From Candidatus Peregrinibacteria bacterium Greene0416_19 (GTDB lineage: Bacteria > Patescibacteriota > Gracilibacteria > Peribacterales > Peribacteraceae), in the NCBI GenBank assembly GCA_007375735.1, contig VMEW01000005.1, forward strand, positions 1-64,000: a stretch of DNA of 64,000 bases, read 5' to 3'. Below are positions 37,101 to 46,100 of the stretch, one piece after another. The notes under the pieces were generated by a model, which was given only the letters and a program-made list of their open reading frames with translations, ran no database searches and was not told the DNA's origin. The position numbers and the translations under genes were made by a program. Position 1 is the first letter of the stretch. Every line of letters starts with the position of its first letter.

Positions 37101-37143
37101 GAGTTATACGGGGCAGTACCTGGCTTCCATGCTGAAGAAATGA
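34126..37143 (+). CDS. uvrA: Excinuclease ABC subunit UvrA
   Basis: Damage-recognition ATPase of nucleotide excision repair, 1005 aa, slightly longer than the usual 940. Two ABC modules: Walker A GLSGSGKSSLAFDT and GVSGSGKSSLVHGI; signatures LSGGEAQRIRLATQ and LSGGEAQRVKLATE; zinc-finger cysteines in CPDHPEED...CEHCHG and CEECEGDG...CESCHG. Extra length comes from two insertions: QQHPSRGADPSGGTAAA (about residues 215-232), encoded by a palindromic repeat, and an acidic Ser-rich linker (about 474-515). ATG 34126 (MDKIIIKGAKMHNLKNIDV) is the family start. The stop overlaps the Nudix start by 4 nt. Confidence 0.96.
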   Translation: MDKIIIKGAKMHNLKNIDVTIPRNMLTVITGLSGSGKSSLAFDTIFAEGQRRYVESLSAYARQFIAQMEKPEVDSIEGLSPAISIDQKTAPRNPRSTVGTVTEIYDYMRLLWAKVGKVHCSSCGKMLSKQSASQIVDTIARMPEGRKIYLLAPIVQGRKGEHLKVMDAIRREGFVRMRIDGQIMTVDEEVNLDPKKTHSIDIVVDRLIVRDLAVPQQHPSRGADPSGGTAAANPNRSRLADSVELALKKGEGSLVVLDADTNNETRFSESFVCPDHPEEDIPEIEPRSFSFNSPHGACEHCHGIGSILQVDESAVIPNQRLSLAEGAIHPWATSASRTGFMTSMLEALAQQVGFSMAIPWEKLTKDQQRIILWGYPHALSISIQSAKFGGTYQTTYEGAIPNLERRHRETDSSYIRMQIEEYMLELPCPDCHGRRLKKEILGVTVGEKNIVNGTDMAIDEAKVFFTSLVPIGNGANTRRKDSDDTEDSKESDEKKSSVSSDSSASLESPVASLSSYEFTIVKKVLQEIIARLTFLENVGLKYLTLSRSAATLSGGEAQRIRLATQIGSALQGVLYVLDEPSIGLHQRDNRKLIHTLIQLRDLGNTVIVVEHDQETIEAADYLLEIGPGAGKYGGCVIAQGTPEQLIAQKDSVTGMYLSGKKKIPVPGKRRPGNGKFITVRDAHHHNLQHVDVQFPLGTFIGVSGVSGSGKSSLVHGILGPELQRVLNKAHSKPQDVGSIEGLQHLDKAIVIDQSPIGRTPRSNPATYTGVFTDVRDLFATTSEAKLRGYKAGRFSFNVKGGRCEECEGDGLKRIEMHFLPDVFVTCESCHGKRYNRETLEITYKGKTIAEALDMTIGEALEFFTAIPPIKGKLQTLEDVGLGYIHLGQSATTLSGGEAQRVKLATELTKRATGKTFYILDEPTTGLHFDDIQRLLEVLQRLVDKGNTVLVIEHNLDVLKSVDHVIDMGPDGGGGGGLIVATGTPEEVAGVKESYTGQYLASMLKK
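34771..34797 (+). repeat. REP-like palindrome inside uvrA
   Basis: CAGCAGCACCCCTCCCGGGGTGC plus GGAT; GCACCCC / GGGGTGC forms a 7-bp stem. A near-identical unit lies at 47623-47648 between ileS and the holin-like gene. Here it is translated in frame as QQHPSRGAD within UvrA. Confidence 0.65.
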
Positions 37144-37640
37144 CGCGCCACTTCACCGCCACCGCCTTCGTTCTTGATTCGCAACAGAGAGTGCTGCTGC
37201 TGTGGCACAGGCGGCTCGGCCGCTGGATGCCGCCGGGGGGCCATGTGGATGAGAACGAAACGCCCGAGGAAACGGCGAAACGCGAGTGCAGGGAAGAGAC
37301 GGGGTTGGAGGTGGAAATCATCGGTAGTTCGACGGGGCTCACCACAGGCTCTGAGCTTGATCTCTTTGCGAAAAATCCGGAAGAAGGCCACATGCTCAAG
37401 AAACCGATCGCGTTCCTCCTGGAGAACATTCCCGCGAGCGAACAGAGAGACGAGCCCGCGCATCAACACATGGACTTCCTCTACCTGGCCCGGCCAATCG
37501 ATGAAGATCAGATCCTGACACTCGATGAGAGTGAAGGCGGGGAGCTTCGCTGGTTCACGAAGGAGCAGATCCAGGCGCTCGATGAGGGAACGGCAATCTT
37601 CAGTAATGTGAAGGCGTACATCCTGAGCGCAATGACGTGA
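37140..37640 (+). CDS. Nudix hydrolase
   Basis: A 166-aa pyrophosphohydrolase. The Nudix box GGHVDENETPEETAKRECRE continuing ETGLEV fits GX5EX7REUXEEXGU exactly. Start MTRHFTATAFVLDSQQRVLL overlaps the uvrA stop (ATGA), so it is cotranslated. Nudix enzymes cleave nucleoside diphosphates linked to another moiety; the substrate cannot be assigned from the sequence. Coupling to uvrA suggests cleaning of damaged nucleotides, but this is inference only. Confidence 0.92.
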   Translation: MTRHFTATAFVLDSQQRVLLLWHRRLGRWMPPGGHVDENETPEETAKRECREETGLEVEIIGSSTGLTTGSELDLFAKNPEEGHMLKKPIAFLLENIPASEQRDEPAHQHMDFLYLARPIDEDQILTLDESEGGELRWFTKEQIQALDEGTAIFSNVKAYILSAMT

Positions 37641-37726
37641 CAGGAGAACACCGATCATTTCCCTCTCACCATAGAGAAAAACGCCTATCTGTCCCCTTTC
37701 CCGGTGGCGTATAATTCATCAACCCC

Positions 37727-40498
37727 ATGCTGTGGACAGAATTTTCCGCCTCCATCCGGCATCTCTCCCCGCATGACCGGAAGCGGTTGCATGAGGCATT
37801 CCTGCTGGGCGAGCGGCTCCACGCCGTACAGAAGAGGAGGTCCGGAGAGCCGTACTTCACTCATCCGGTGACGGTTGCGCTGCGGCTGGCCTCCGTGGGT
37901 GCGGACGCGGATACGCTCATCGCAGCCCTGCTCCACGATACGGTGGAAGATACGCCGATCACCCTCGACGAGATTGAGGCGCAGTTCGACGGGGACGTGA
38001 AATCGCTCATCGACGGCGTGACGAAACTGTCAGCGAGCGACGTGGCGGAACGGCCGACGCTGGATGAGAAGATCGAAACGCTCCGCAAGATTTTCCGGCT
38101 GATGCAGCAGGACCTCCGGATCATGGTCATCAAGCTCTTCGACCGTCTCCATAACATGGAAACGATCGAATTCTTGCCGGAGGAGAGACAGCGGGGCTTG
38201 GCGCAGGAAACACTCGACGTCTACGCGAAGATTGCGGGGCGCCTTTCCATGTCGAACCTGCAGTACGAGCTGGAGGCATTGTGTCTCGCAGTGATTGACG
38301 GTGCGTTGTATGAGAAATTGGTCGCGCTTCGCAAGCAATACATCGTCACCTGCCATCGGGTGCAGATCATGATCATGGATCGACTGGAAGGGCTTCACCC
38401 TGATCTCACGCGAAAGTTGACAATGCATTTCGAAATAAAATCCTGGGATAACCTTCGCGTGCAGCTCGAGACGGGGAGCGCCGCCGTCACCGGCGTCGCA
38501 TCCGCGACTATCGTGTTCGTATGTGAGGATCGTGATGCCTGTTACCGCATTCTCGGCGCACTCCACGAACCTTGGAAGCGCGAAGTCATGTCTTTCCAGG
38601 ACTTCATCAATTCTCCCACAACGAACGGCTACCAAGGGCTCCACACGACAGTGATTCTGGAGGACGGTACCAGGGTTCGCTGCAAGATCCGCACGAAGGA
38701 AATGCAGGAGTACGCGCTGAAAGGCGTGACACTCTACTGCTTCAATCAGCAGAAGCGCGCGCAGCTGCGCGACATCCTTCCCTGGACGCAGCGGATCTCG
38801 CCGCTCTCGGAGGACACGATGGAGCGGAGCGAAGACTTCTGGGAAAGCCTGCAGAATGATATTCTGGGTGAATCGATAACCATTCACGGCCCGGATGATC
38901 AGACCGTACAGCTTCCCCGGGAATCGACGGCGCTCGATGGTGCATTTTTCCTGATCGGAGAAAATTCACTGCGTCTCCGGGGGCTGAAAGTCAACGGCAG
39001 AGAGGTTCCGTTCGATACGGTGCTGAAACACGCCGATACACTGGATCCGGAATTCACGGCAGACGAGACGGTGAAGCGCGAGTGGCTGCGATTGGTCATG
39101 ACCAGGTTCGCAACGGCGGCGATCCGCAAAGGACTGTCCTCACACCCCGAAGAGGACAGGGAAGCGATAGGAAAGGAACTGCTGCAAAAATCCCTGGAGG
39201 AGCACAAGAGAGGATTTCTCGAGGAGATTGATGAGAAGATCCTCACTGGCGCGATGCGCGCATTGGGATACCATTCCACGACCGAAGGGTTCACGGCCCT
39301 TGCGGACGCCAAGTTGGAGGCAAACGACGTGTACCTGCAAATTTTCAAGAAGCAGAGGAAGAGGAAAAATCAGCTTGAGAAGAGCAGCCATGCGGTCATC
39401 CGCTACGAAGTGGAAATGGAGAACGTATCGAGAATGGATCGCCTGAATCTCATTCATCGGCAGTATGGAACTTTCATGCAGGAAATCCGCTACCGGAAAG
39501 GATGTGCCTCGCATATGACGACAGTGACGCTGCGGCTCATCCTCAATCCGTCCCAGCTTTCCATGCTACTGGACGAATTAGAGATAGCTGGCGCCAGACA
39601 TGTTCGGCTCATATCGCGCTTCACGGAGGTCAGCAATATCTTGAGTCTTGCACTCCTCATTGTTCTGTGGGGTCTGGACCCTGTTTTTTCGAAAGTCATT
39701 CTGAATGCCGGAGTAACAGCCTCGCAATTCACGTTGATCCGGGTGTGGTCTGTCACCGGCATGGCCATGGCACTCCTGCTCTTGCAGCAAAAACCCCGCC
39801 AGTCTTCTCCTATACCTCTGCGCCGCTTGTCCCTCTGGCTCGCCGGTAGTTCCTTCTTCCTGGTCAGCCTCCTCTCGTACGTCGCGCTCTCCAGTACGTC
39901 TCCGGCTATCTACAACATCGTCATCCGTGGCAACACGCTCGTTGTTGCAAGCCCCCTGCTGCTGCAGCAACGATCATTTTCACAGTTCGGCTTGGCATGG
40001 CTCTTCACCGTCGCCGGTCTGCTCGCACTCTCCTCCATTCCTGACTCAGGGACGGGAATGCTGCTCTCCGCAGCTGTGCTGCTGACATTTTCCATCTACA
40101 CAATGGCAAGTTCGTACTTCCAGACCCACGAGCGTGTCCAAGCGCGTTTCTTGCAGTTCTTCTTCTGGACGAGTGCCATGGCGGCCATTGCGTCGCTCCC
40201 CATGCTCCTCCTCCCCTCGACATTCCATCCGGTTTCCTGGTCGCTCCTCGCCGCTACCGTCCTCTTCAGTCTTGCATTCGTCGGTGCGCCGTACCTCCTC
40301 TTCTACTACCTGAATCACTACAGCGGCTACCTCAACATCGCGCGGTACATCAACTTCTCATTGGCGATCACGCTCATCGCACACTGGCAACTTTTCGGAA
40401 AAGAATACGCATCGGTGCTCGCTGTGGCCGGTCTCTGCATGATCATGGGAAATCTGCTCTCCGCCGCCCCGGGAGGAAAGAAGATCCTCTCCACGTGA
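37727..40498 (+). CDS. RelA/SpoT-like protein fused to an EamA-type transporter domain
   Basis: A 923-aa fusion. Residues about 20-190: HD hydrolase domain (YFTHPV, LLHDTVEDTP, FDRLHNM). About 240-340: synthetase-like domain with TNGYQGLHTTVI and CKIRTKEMQEYALKGV, but parts of the usual GTP/ATP site are not evident. About 385-440: TGS-like. Near 600-634: ACT-like (VTLRLILNPSQLSMLLDELE). From 635: ten hydrophobic helices in the EamA/DMT pattern (NILSLALLIVLWGLDPVFSK ... VLAVAGLCMIMGNLLSA). It would place (p)ppGpp turnover at the membrane with a metabolite transporter. TATAAT (37710-37715) is 11 nt before the ATG. Confidence 0.85.
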   Translation: MLWTEFSASIRHLSPHDRKRLHEAFLLGERLHAVQKRRSGEPYFTHPVTVALRLASVGADADTLIAALLHDTVEDTPITLDEIEAQFDGDVKSLIDGVTKLSASDVAERPTLDEKIETLRKIFRLMQQDLRIMVIKLFDRLHNMETIEFLPEERQRGLAQETLDVYAKIAGRLSMSNLQYELEALCLAVIDGALYEKLVALRKQYIVTCHRVQIMIMDRLEGLHPDLTRKLTMHFEIKSWDNLRVQLETGSAAVTGVASATIVFVCEDRDACYRILGALHEPWKREVMSFQDFINSPTTNGYQGLHTTVILEDGTRVRCKIRTKEMQEYALKGVTLYCFNQQKRAQLRDILPWTQRISPLSEDTMERSEDFWESLQNDILGESITIHGPDDQTVQLPRESTALDGAFFLIGENSLRLRGLKVNGREVPFDTVLKHADTLDPEFTADETVKREWLRLVMTRFATAAIRKGLSSHPEEDREAIGKELLQKSLEEHKRGFLEEIDEKILTGAMRALGYHSTTEGFTALADAKLEANDVYLQIFKKQRKRKNQLEKSSHAVIRYEVEMENVSRMDRLNLIHRQYGTFMQEIRYRKGCASHMTTVTLRLILNPSQLSMLLDELEIAGARHVRLISRFTEVSNILSLALLIVLWGLDPVFSKVILNAGVTASQFTLIRVWSVTGMAMALLLLQQKPRQSSPIPLRRLSLWLAGSSFFLVSLLSYVALSSTSPAIYNIVIRGNTLVVASPLLLQQRSFSQFGLAWLFTVAGLLALSSIPDSGTGMLLSAAVLLTFSIYTMASSYFQTHERVQARFLQFFFWTSAMAAIASLPMLLLPSTFHPVSWSLLAATVLFSLAFVGAPYLLFYYLNHYSGYLNIARYINFSLAITLIAHWQLFGKEYASVLAVAGLCMIMGNLLSAAPGGKKILST

Positions 40499-41467
40499 TC
40501 AGCGCGCCCCGCTCCGGGCTCTGGAGAGGAGGGAAGGCACGTCTGAGAAGTACAGGAGCCACTGGACCTCGATGGGAACGCCCCCGCGCCGAAAACTCTC
40601 CGTGAGCGTGCCGATTTCCATGGCCCCGAGATCCTGGTTCACGTGCCTGCTCCAGTGATTGACGACCGATTCCTTCAACGGACGATCTCCCACTTTCGTG
40701 ATCTCGAAAATGCGCGTGATGGTGTACAGCTTGGCAGCCGCCGCATCGGGATCGAGCGCCCATTCCCTGTTCTCGAGTGACTCGTAGGCCGCCACTTTCA
40801 GCGCCTTCCCCTTCCCCGCATTCCTGTGATGGGAATCATCCTGGCGGATGATGAGGTCTCCGGGCAGCGCCAGCTGATCGAGGTGATTGAAAACATGGGC
40901 GGCGATAGCGGGATTCTTCCACGTAAGCTTCCCGGTGGCGGATCGCTGAGGCAGATTCTCTGCGGTGTACTCATAATCGGATTGCCATCCGAAGTCGCGA
41001 ATGCACTGCTGCTCCACCAAGCCGGTTTCACAGAGCATGGTGTAGAAGCCGATCATGTGCCCTTCGCTATTATTGAGCACTTTGCAGATACCGCTCGGTG
41101 GAGTGCACTCACGCATGTTCGGGACTTCCGGATGGAGGAACCCGGCCTCATTGGCGATTGCTTCTCTCGCCGAGTCAGCCGCCAGCGGATCATCTGCCTG
41201 CAGGTCCAGGAGCTTTTCCTTGGGGATCACATTGTTGGTGTACATCCTCTGGATGAGCGGATGATGCCGGTGTTCCGCATCGTGAACGCGAGGAAGCCAT
41301 TTTTTCCAAACAAGCAGCTGCGCATTTCGCCTCTCTATGTCTCTAAGACCGATATCCTGAATGTTCTGATGTGCACGAATGATCATGTCAATCATCGTAG
41401 CCTCATCTGGTTGGCCAACTTCAATGAGATCGATTTCTCTGCCGAGCGAATCAAAATTCTCATTCAT
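40499..41467 (-). CDS. Hypothetical protein
   Basis: A 322-aa protein, not recognised. Soluble, no signal or membrane segment. A central stretch (NSEGHMIGFYTMLCETGLVE ... LALPGDLIIRQD) is reminiscent of a GNAT acetyltransferase core but lacks a clear acetyl-CoA motif. It begins MNENFDSLGREIDLIEVG; this internal ATG avoids the overlap with the upstream gene that a start at 41524 would cause. Its stop is immediately adjacent to the stop of the convergent relA-eamA gene. It is the last of three unknown genes on this strand. Confidence 0.65.
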   Translation of the reverse strand: MNENFDSLGREIDLIEVGQPDEATMIDMIIRAHQNIQDIGLRDIERRNAQLLVWKKWLPRVHDAEHRHHPLIQRMYTNNVIPKEKLLDLQADDPLAADSAREAIANEAGFLHPEVPNMRECTPPSGICKVLNNSEGHMIGFYTMLCETGLVEQQCIRDFGWQSDYEYTAENLPQRSATGKLTWKNPAIAAHVFNHLDQLALPGDLIIRQDDSHHRNAGKGKALKVAAYESLENREWALDPDAAAAKLYTITRIFEITKVGDRPLKESVVNHWSRHVNQDLGAMEIGTLTESFRRGGVPIEVQWLLYFSDVPSLLSRARSGAR

Positions 41468-41481
41468 AGACTTGGCAAGAA

Positions 41482-41997
41482 CTAGGCGGCTCTCTCGGGT
41501 GATCCGAATGACGTGAGGTAACACTGTCTGACACGATCATAGATTCCGCGCCGCACTTTATCGGGGATATCCTGCGATTCCTGCGGGGGCAGGCGATTCG
41601 ACGCTGCGGTTGCTTCTCGCTCTCCGGATGCGGGCAACAGAGAAGCTGCAAGTCTCCTGCGACGCTCATACACCATGCCGATGAGAGCACGAGCAACGTA
41701 AGAGACGATGCGATTCAAATAGGCCTCGTTGAAACCTTGTTGCCGATGTGAGTAGAAGAGCTCCAGTGCCTCGCCTTCATCTGGAAAGAACTGCACGAGA
41801 TCGAAACTGTACAGTCCGTCGTCAGGCTCCTTGCCAGAGTACGCAGGTGGGAAGATGTCACCCAAACTGCTCTGTGTCCGATGGTCAGGAATCCGGGAGA
41901 TCATACGTTCGTAGCTTTCTGAAGCGGGAAAAAATATAACCAGCACACATTGTAAGCGCTTTTTCTCGCATTGCAAGAAAGTCCGCGATGAATCCAT
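41482..41997 (-). CDS. Hypothetical protein
   Basis: A 171-aa protein, not recognised. It starts MDSSRTFLQCEKKRLQCVLV and includes a helical middle (YLNRIVSYVARALIGMVYERRRR) and a Gln/Arg-rich end. No domain, signal or membrane segment is convincing. It lies 18 nt downstream of the 42016 gene and 14 nt upstream of the 40499 gene, so the three probably form one transcript. A TTG start at 42003 is also possible. Confidence 0.55.
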   Translation of the reverse strand: MDSSRTFLQCEKKRLQCVLVIFFPASESYERMISRIPDHRTQSSLGDIFPPAYSGKEPDDGLYSFDLVQFFPDEGEALELFYSHRQQGFNEAYLNRIVSYVARALIGMVYERRRRLAASLLPASGEREATAASNRLPPQESQDIPDKVRRGIYDRVRQCYLTSFGSPERAA

Positions 41998-42015
41998 CCT
42001 CAAGCCCCAAGCGAA

Positions 42016-42987
42016 TCACAGCCGCTGACGGATTGTTGGATCCTCGTAATAATACTCAGGGGCCGGCTCATCCTTCTTTTTCAGTTTTTTGTAATCCTTC
42101 CCCCCGTTCAAGAAGTACATTTTTACCGCTTGGAAGGATTCGACCAGACGGCCCTCGGGGTCCCGAAGCATGGTCTCCAGGTCATCAAACCCCCTCAAAT
42201 GCCAGAGCTCATCGACGGTTGGCATGGAGTCCCCCTTTCTCCATTCCTCGCTGTACATGCTCCCAAGAAGGAGGGGGGTGGAAACATCCATTTCCTCCTC
42301 CTTGCGGGAAACGAACGTGATGTGCCGCAGCCGGCTGCGGGCTTGCTCGATGACAGTTGTCAGTCTTGCCCCTTCCTTGACTCCTTCCACCAGCAGAGAT
42401 CTGATCGCAGTGAGCGTCCGGGAGAAGACAAACTCCACGCTGCGGAAGAGATCAACAGTTGCAGCGAGTCTCATTTTCTCAATCTCAACGGGGCTTGGCG
42501 CCTGCGAAAGAGGTGCGATACGACCGTAGAGAGGTTCGTGGTAGGGAATATCCCGGCGCGCATTGCGTGTACTCTGATACCGGGCTGCCGTGCGATGGCG
42601 CGGATCCTTGCGCAGGGCCGGAGACAGATCATCGCGATGGATGTACTGCTCGCAGATGCGATAGATGACTTTCGAGGTGGCATATTGATGGTAGTCTTGC
42701 CAGTCGTCATGCTCCGTGAAGTAAGCAAAATCAGCAGCGAGATCCCAGATGGGGAGGGTCTCCGCATTGTTCGGATCGTCCGGATGAATCGCATGCCGCA
42801 GGAGCGTGTCGATCGCAGCACGTACTCGATCGATATCGCGGCTCCGCTTCCACGCATGCACCTCGCGGGAAACCCTCTCCAGAAAGTACGACAGAGCCGT
42901 GTTGCGTATGGTCGCCGCGCGCATATCCGCGTGCAGTTGGTCCTGCCCCTTGCGCGAGAACATCGATTCCGACTCCCCTGTCGCCAT
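42016..42987 (-). CDS. Hypothetical protein
   Basis: A 323-aa protein, not recognised. Largely helical and charged (FSRKGQDQLHADMRAATIRN; LERVSREVHAWKRSRDIDRV) with a C-terminal Lys-rich patch (DYKKLKKKDEPAPEYYYEDP). No transmembrane segment or catalytic motif is seen. It is first in a compact set of three unknown genes and is divergent from ileS across a 172-bp gap. Confidence 0.65.
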   Translation of the reverse strand: MATGESESMFSRKGQDQLHADMRAATIRNTALSYFLERVSREVHAWKRSRDIDRVRAAIDTLLRHAIHPDDPNNAETLPIWDLAADFAYFTEHDDWQDYHQYATSKVIYRICEQYIHRDDLSPALRKDPRHRTAARYQSTRNARRDIPYHEPLYGRIAPLSQAPSPVEIEKMRLAATVDLFRSVEFVFSRTLTAIRSLLVEGVKEGARLTTVIEQARSRLRHITFVSRKEEEMDVSTPLLLGSMYSEEWRKGDSMPTVDELWHLRGFDDLETMLRDPEGRLVESFQAVKMYFLNGGKDYKKLKKKDEPAPEYYYEDPTIRQRL

Positions 42988-43131
42988 AAGATTGTTGAGA
43001 AGAGATGAAGCAGTTTGTGCGGCCGATCCATCAATATCTCAGGTAGCGTGCCGCCAGACATGCCAATAGACTTGGATTTTGATTCAAATGAACCCTGCTG
43101 TCAAACTCCTATCGTCCGCTGAGAATAGGTC

Positions 43132-43137
43132 TATACT
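43132..43137 (+). promoter_or_regulatory. -10 element of ileS
   Basis: TATACT, 22 nt before ATG 43160. It supports that start, because an in-frame ATG at 43079 would lie upstream of the transcript. No good -35 is seen at 17 bp. Confidence 0.4.
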
Positions 43138-43159
43138 AAGCCGGATTTGGCAATTGCCT

Positions 43160-46100
43160 ATGTTCGACCCCGTCGATCCCCGGCAGTCCTTCCCCGCGCT
43201 CGAACGCGGGATCCTCCAGTACTGGCAGGAGGAGGACACGTTCAAGCGCAGCATCCGCAATCGATCCAAGGTGAGCGACCTGCTGGCTGGCCCGACGAAA
43301 GCGACGAGGGAGCAAACCTTCGGCTTCTACGACGGTCCTCCATTCGCGACCGGCCTCCCCCACTACGGACACCTGCTCGCGGGGACGATCAAAGATGTTA
43401 TCCCCCGCTACCAGACGATGCGCGGGAAATCTGTACAGCGGCGCTTCGGCTGGGATTGCCATGGCTTGCCTGTCGAATATGAAATTGAGAAAGAGCACGG
43501 CATCACGTCCCGCAAGGAAATCGAGGAGATGGGCGTCGCCGCCTTCAATAAACTCTGCCGCACCGCCGTCCAGCGCTACACGAAGGAATGGCGCGTGACG
43601 GTGGAACGCATGGGCCGATGGGTGGACATGGACTGGGACTACCGGACGATGGACCCGGATTACATGGAGAGCATCTGGTGGGTGTTCCAGTCACTCTACG
43701 ACAAAGGCCTCGTGTACGAAGGTCACCGCCCGATGCACATCTGCCCGCGGTGCCAGACGCCGCTCAGCAACTTCGAGGTCACGCAGGGGTACAAGGAGAT
43801 TACGGATCACTCGGTAACGGCAATGTTCGAACTCGAAGATGAGCCTGGAACATTCTTGCTAGCGTGGACCACGACGCCGTGGACTTTGCCGGGGAATTTG
43901 TTCCTCGCCGCGCATCCTGAAGTCGAATACATTCGATTCATGGAACGAGGAAAAGAGAATACTACATACATTGCTTCACACAGTTATTTCAGGAAAGTCC
44001 TTGAGCCAGTTAATGGAAAGACAACGAACGAGCGTCAATTCTTCCAAGATGGCGCTCCGTTCAAAGGAACAGAACTTTTCGGAAAGTTGTATAAACCACT
44101 CTTCCCCTACTTCGCCGACATATACAAGGAGTCCGCGTTCAGAATCGTCACGGGAGATTTCGTGACGACCGAGGATGGAACCGGCGTGGTGCACATCGCG
44201 CCCGGCTTCGGTGAGGACGACTACAACACGGGAAAGCACGAGGGCGTGCCACTGCTGCAGCACGTGGGAATGGATGGGAAACTCACAAGTGCCGTCACCG
44301 ACTTCGCGGAGATGGAGGTGAAGCCGAAGGATGATCCGACGAAAGCGGACAGGAAGATCGCAGACTATCTGAAAGAAAAAGGGCTGCTCTTCGCCGAGGA
44401 GAAGTACAAACACAGCTACCCCCACTGCTGGCGGTGCGACAGCCCGCTGCTCAACTACGCCACCTCCTCATGGTTCGTGGCGGTGGAGCAGATCAAGGAA
44501 GACATGCTGAAAGCGAATGCGATGACGCAGTGGGTGCCATCGCACATCCGCGACGGCCGGTTCGGTAAATGGTTGGAAGGCGCCCGCGACTGGGCAATCA
44601 GCCGCAGCCGCTACTGGGGGACGCCCTTACCGATCTGGCGCTGCGAGCACACAGGCGAAACCGTGGTCCTCGGGAGCCGCGACGAGGTGATGGCGCGTAC
44701 GCCCGACCGTTTCACCAAGGTGACCGTGCTGCGCCACGCCGAGAGCGAAGCGAACGTGACGCCGCGCTACCAGGGCAAAGTGCCGGGGAGCGATCTGACG
44801 GAGAACGGCAGGAAACAAGCCACGGCAGTCGCGACTGCCGTGGCGCGCCGGAACGTGAACGTCATCTACTGCTCCCCACTCGCACGCACCATCCAGACCG
44901 CCGAAGCCATTGCAAAGAAGACGAAGGCGAAGATGATCGTCGATGAGCGCCTGCGCGAGGTGGAGTTCGGCGAGTATGAAGGCAAGGCGATCGACTGGAG
45001 CGACCTGTCCTTCGTACGGGCCCGCCGCGCCCATAAGCTGGAGAGCGGCAGTGTGGAGAGCATCTACCACTTCCCGGGCATGGAGACCTGGGCGCAGGTG
45101 CAGGAGCGGATCGCCGGCTTCCTGCAGGAAACGCTCCCCAAACACAAGGGGCAACATGTCATCATCGTCACGCACGCGGATCCGGCGCTGAACATCAAGC
45201 ACTATCTCACCAAGGAAGATCCCGCGAAGCTCTGCGACCAGCCGTACCCGCGCTTCGCCGTTCCCAAGTCGTACTTCTTCGACCACGAGACGCAAGCGGA
45301 GCTGGACCTGCACAAGGAGACGGTCGATACCATCCGTTTCCCGGCCGGAACGGACGCCGATGTGGTGCACCTGACGCTTGTACGACATGGCCAGAGCACC
45401 GAAAACGAGGTAGGTGTCCTGAGCGGGAAAAGCGATCCGTCACTCACGGATAAGGGCCGGGAGCAGGCGCTCGACCTCTTGCGACAGCTCAAATCCGCCG
45501 ACTACGACGTCATCCTCTCCTCCCCCCTCCTCCGCGCCCGCGAGACGGCGGACATCGTCGCGAAGCGTTGGGGCATGGATCTTGGTACTGTGGACCTCTT
45601 CCGCGAGCAGGACCTGGGCGACTGGGAGAGGAAGACCGAGGCGCGGGTGCGGGAGGAACATCCGGACTACCCGCGGGATTTCCTCGCATCGGTGACGCGT
45701 ATTCCGAACGGCGAATCGCAAGATGTTTTCCACCGCCGCCTCCGCCAGGCGCTCGCGATGTTGCTCGAGCGGTACCGCGGCAAGCGGGTGCTCGTCTTCG
45801 CACACCGCCGCGTGATGAACGCCATCCATCACCTGGAATGCGGCGGACCCATCTGGCGTCCGATCGAGAACACGGCGGTCGAGAGCTACGCGCTCCGTCC
45901 CATGTTCGAGCGCATCCCGGAGGTGCTGGACTGCTGGTTCGAGAGCGGATCGATGCCGTATGCGCAGTCTCACTTTCCTTTTGAGATGGCGGCGAAAGAA
46001 ACAAGAAACAAGAACCAAGAAGCAAATAGAATTCCAATTGGATTCCCGGCGGATTTCATCGCGGAAGGCATCGACCAAACGCGGGGCTGGTTCTACACAC

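Noticed and set aside
43079..43159. Upstream start for ileS
   Set aside because: TATACT at 43132-43137 suggests transcription begins downstream of it, and the added residues lack IleRS homology.
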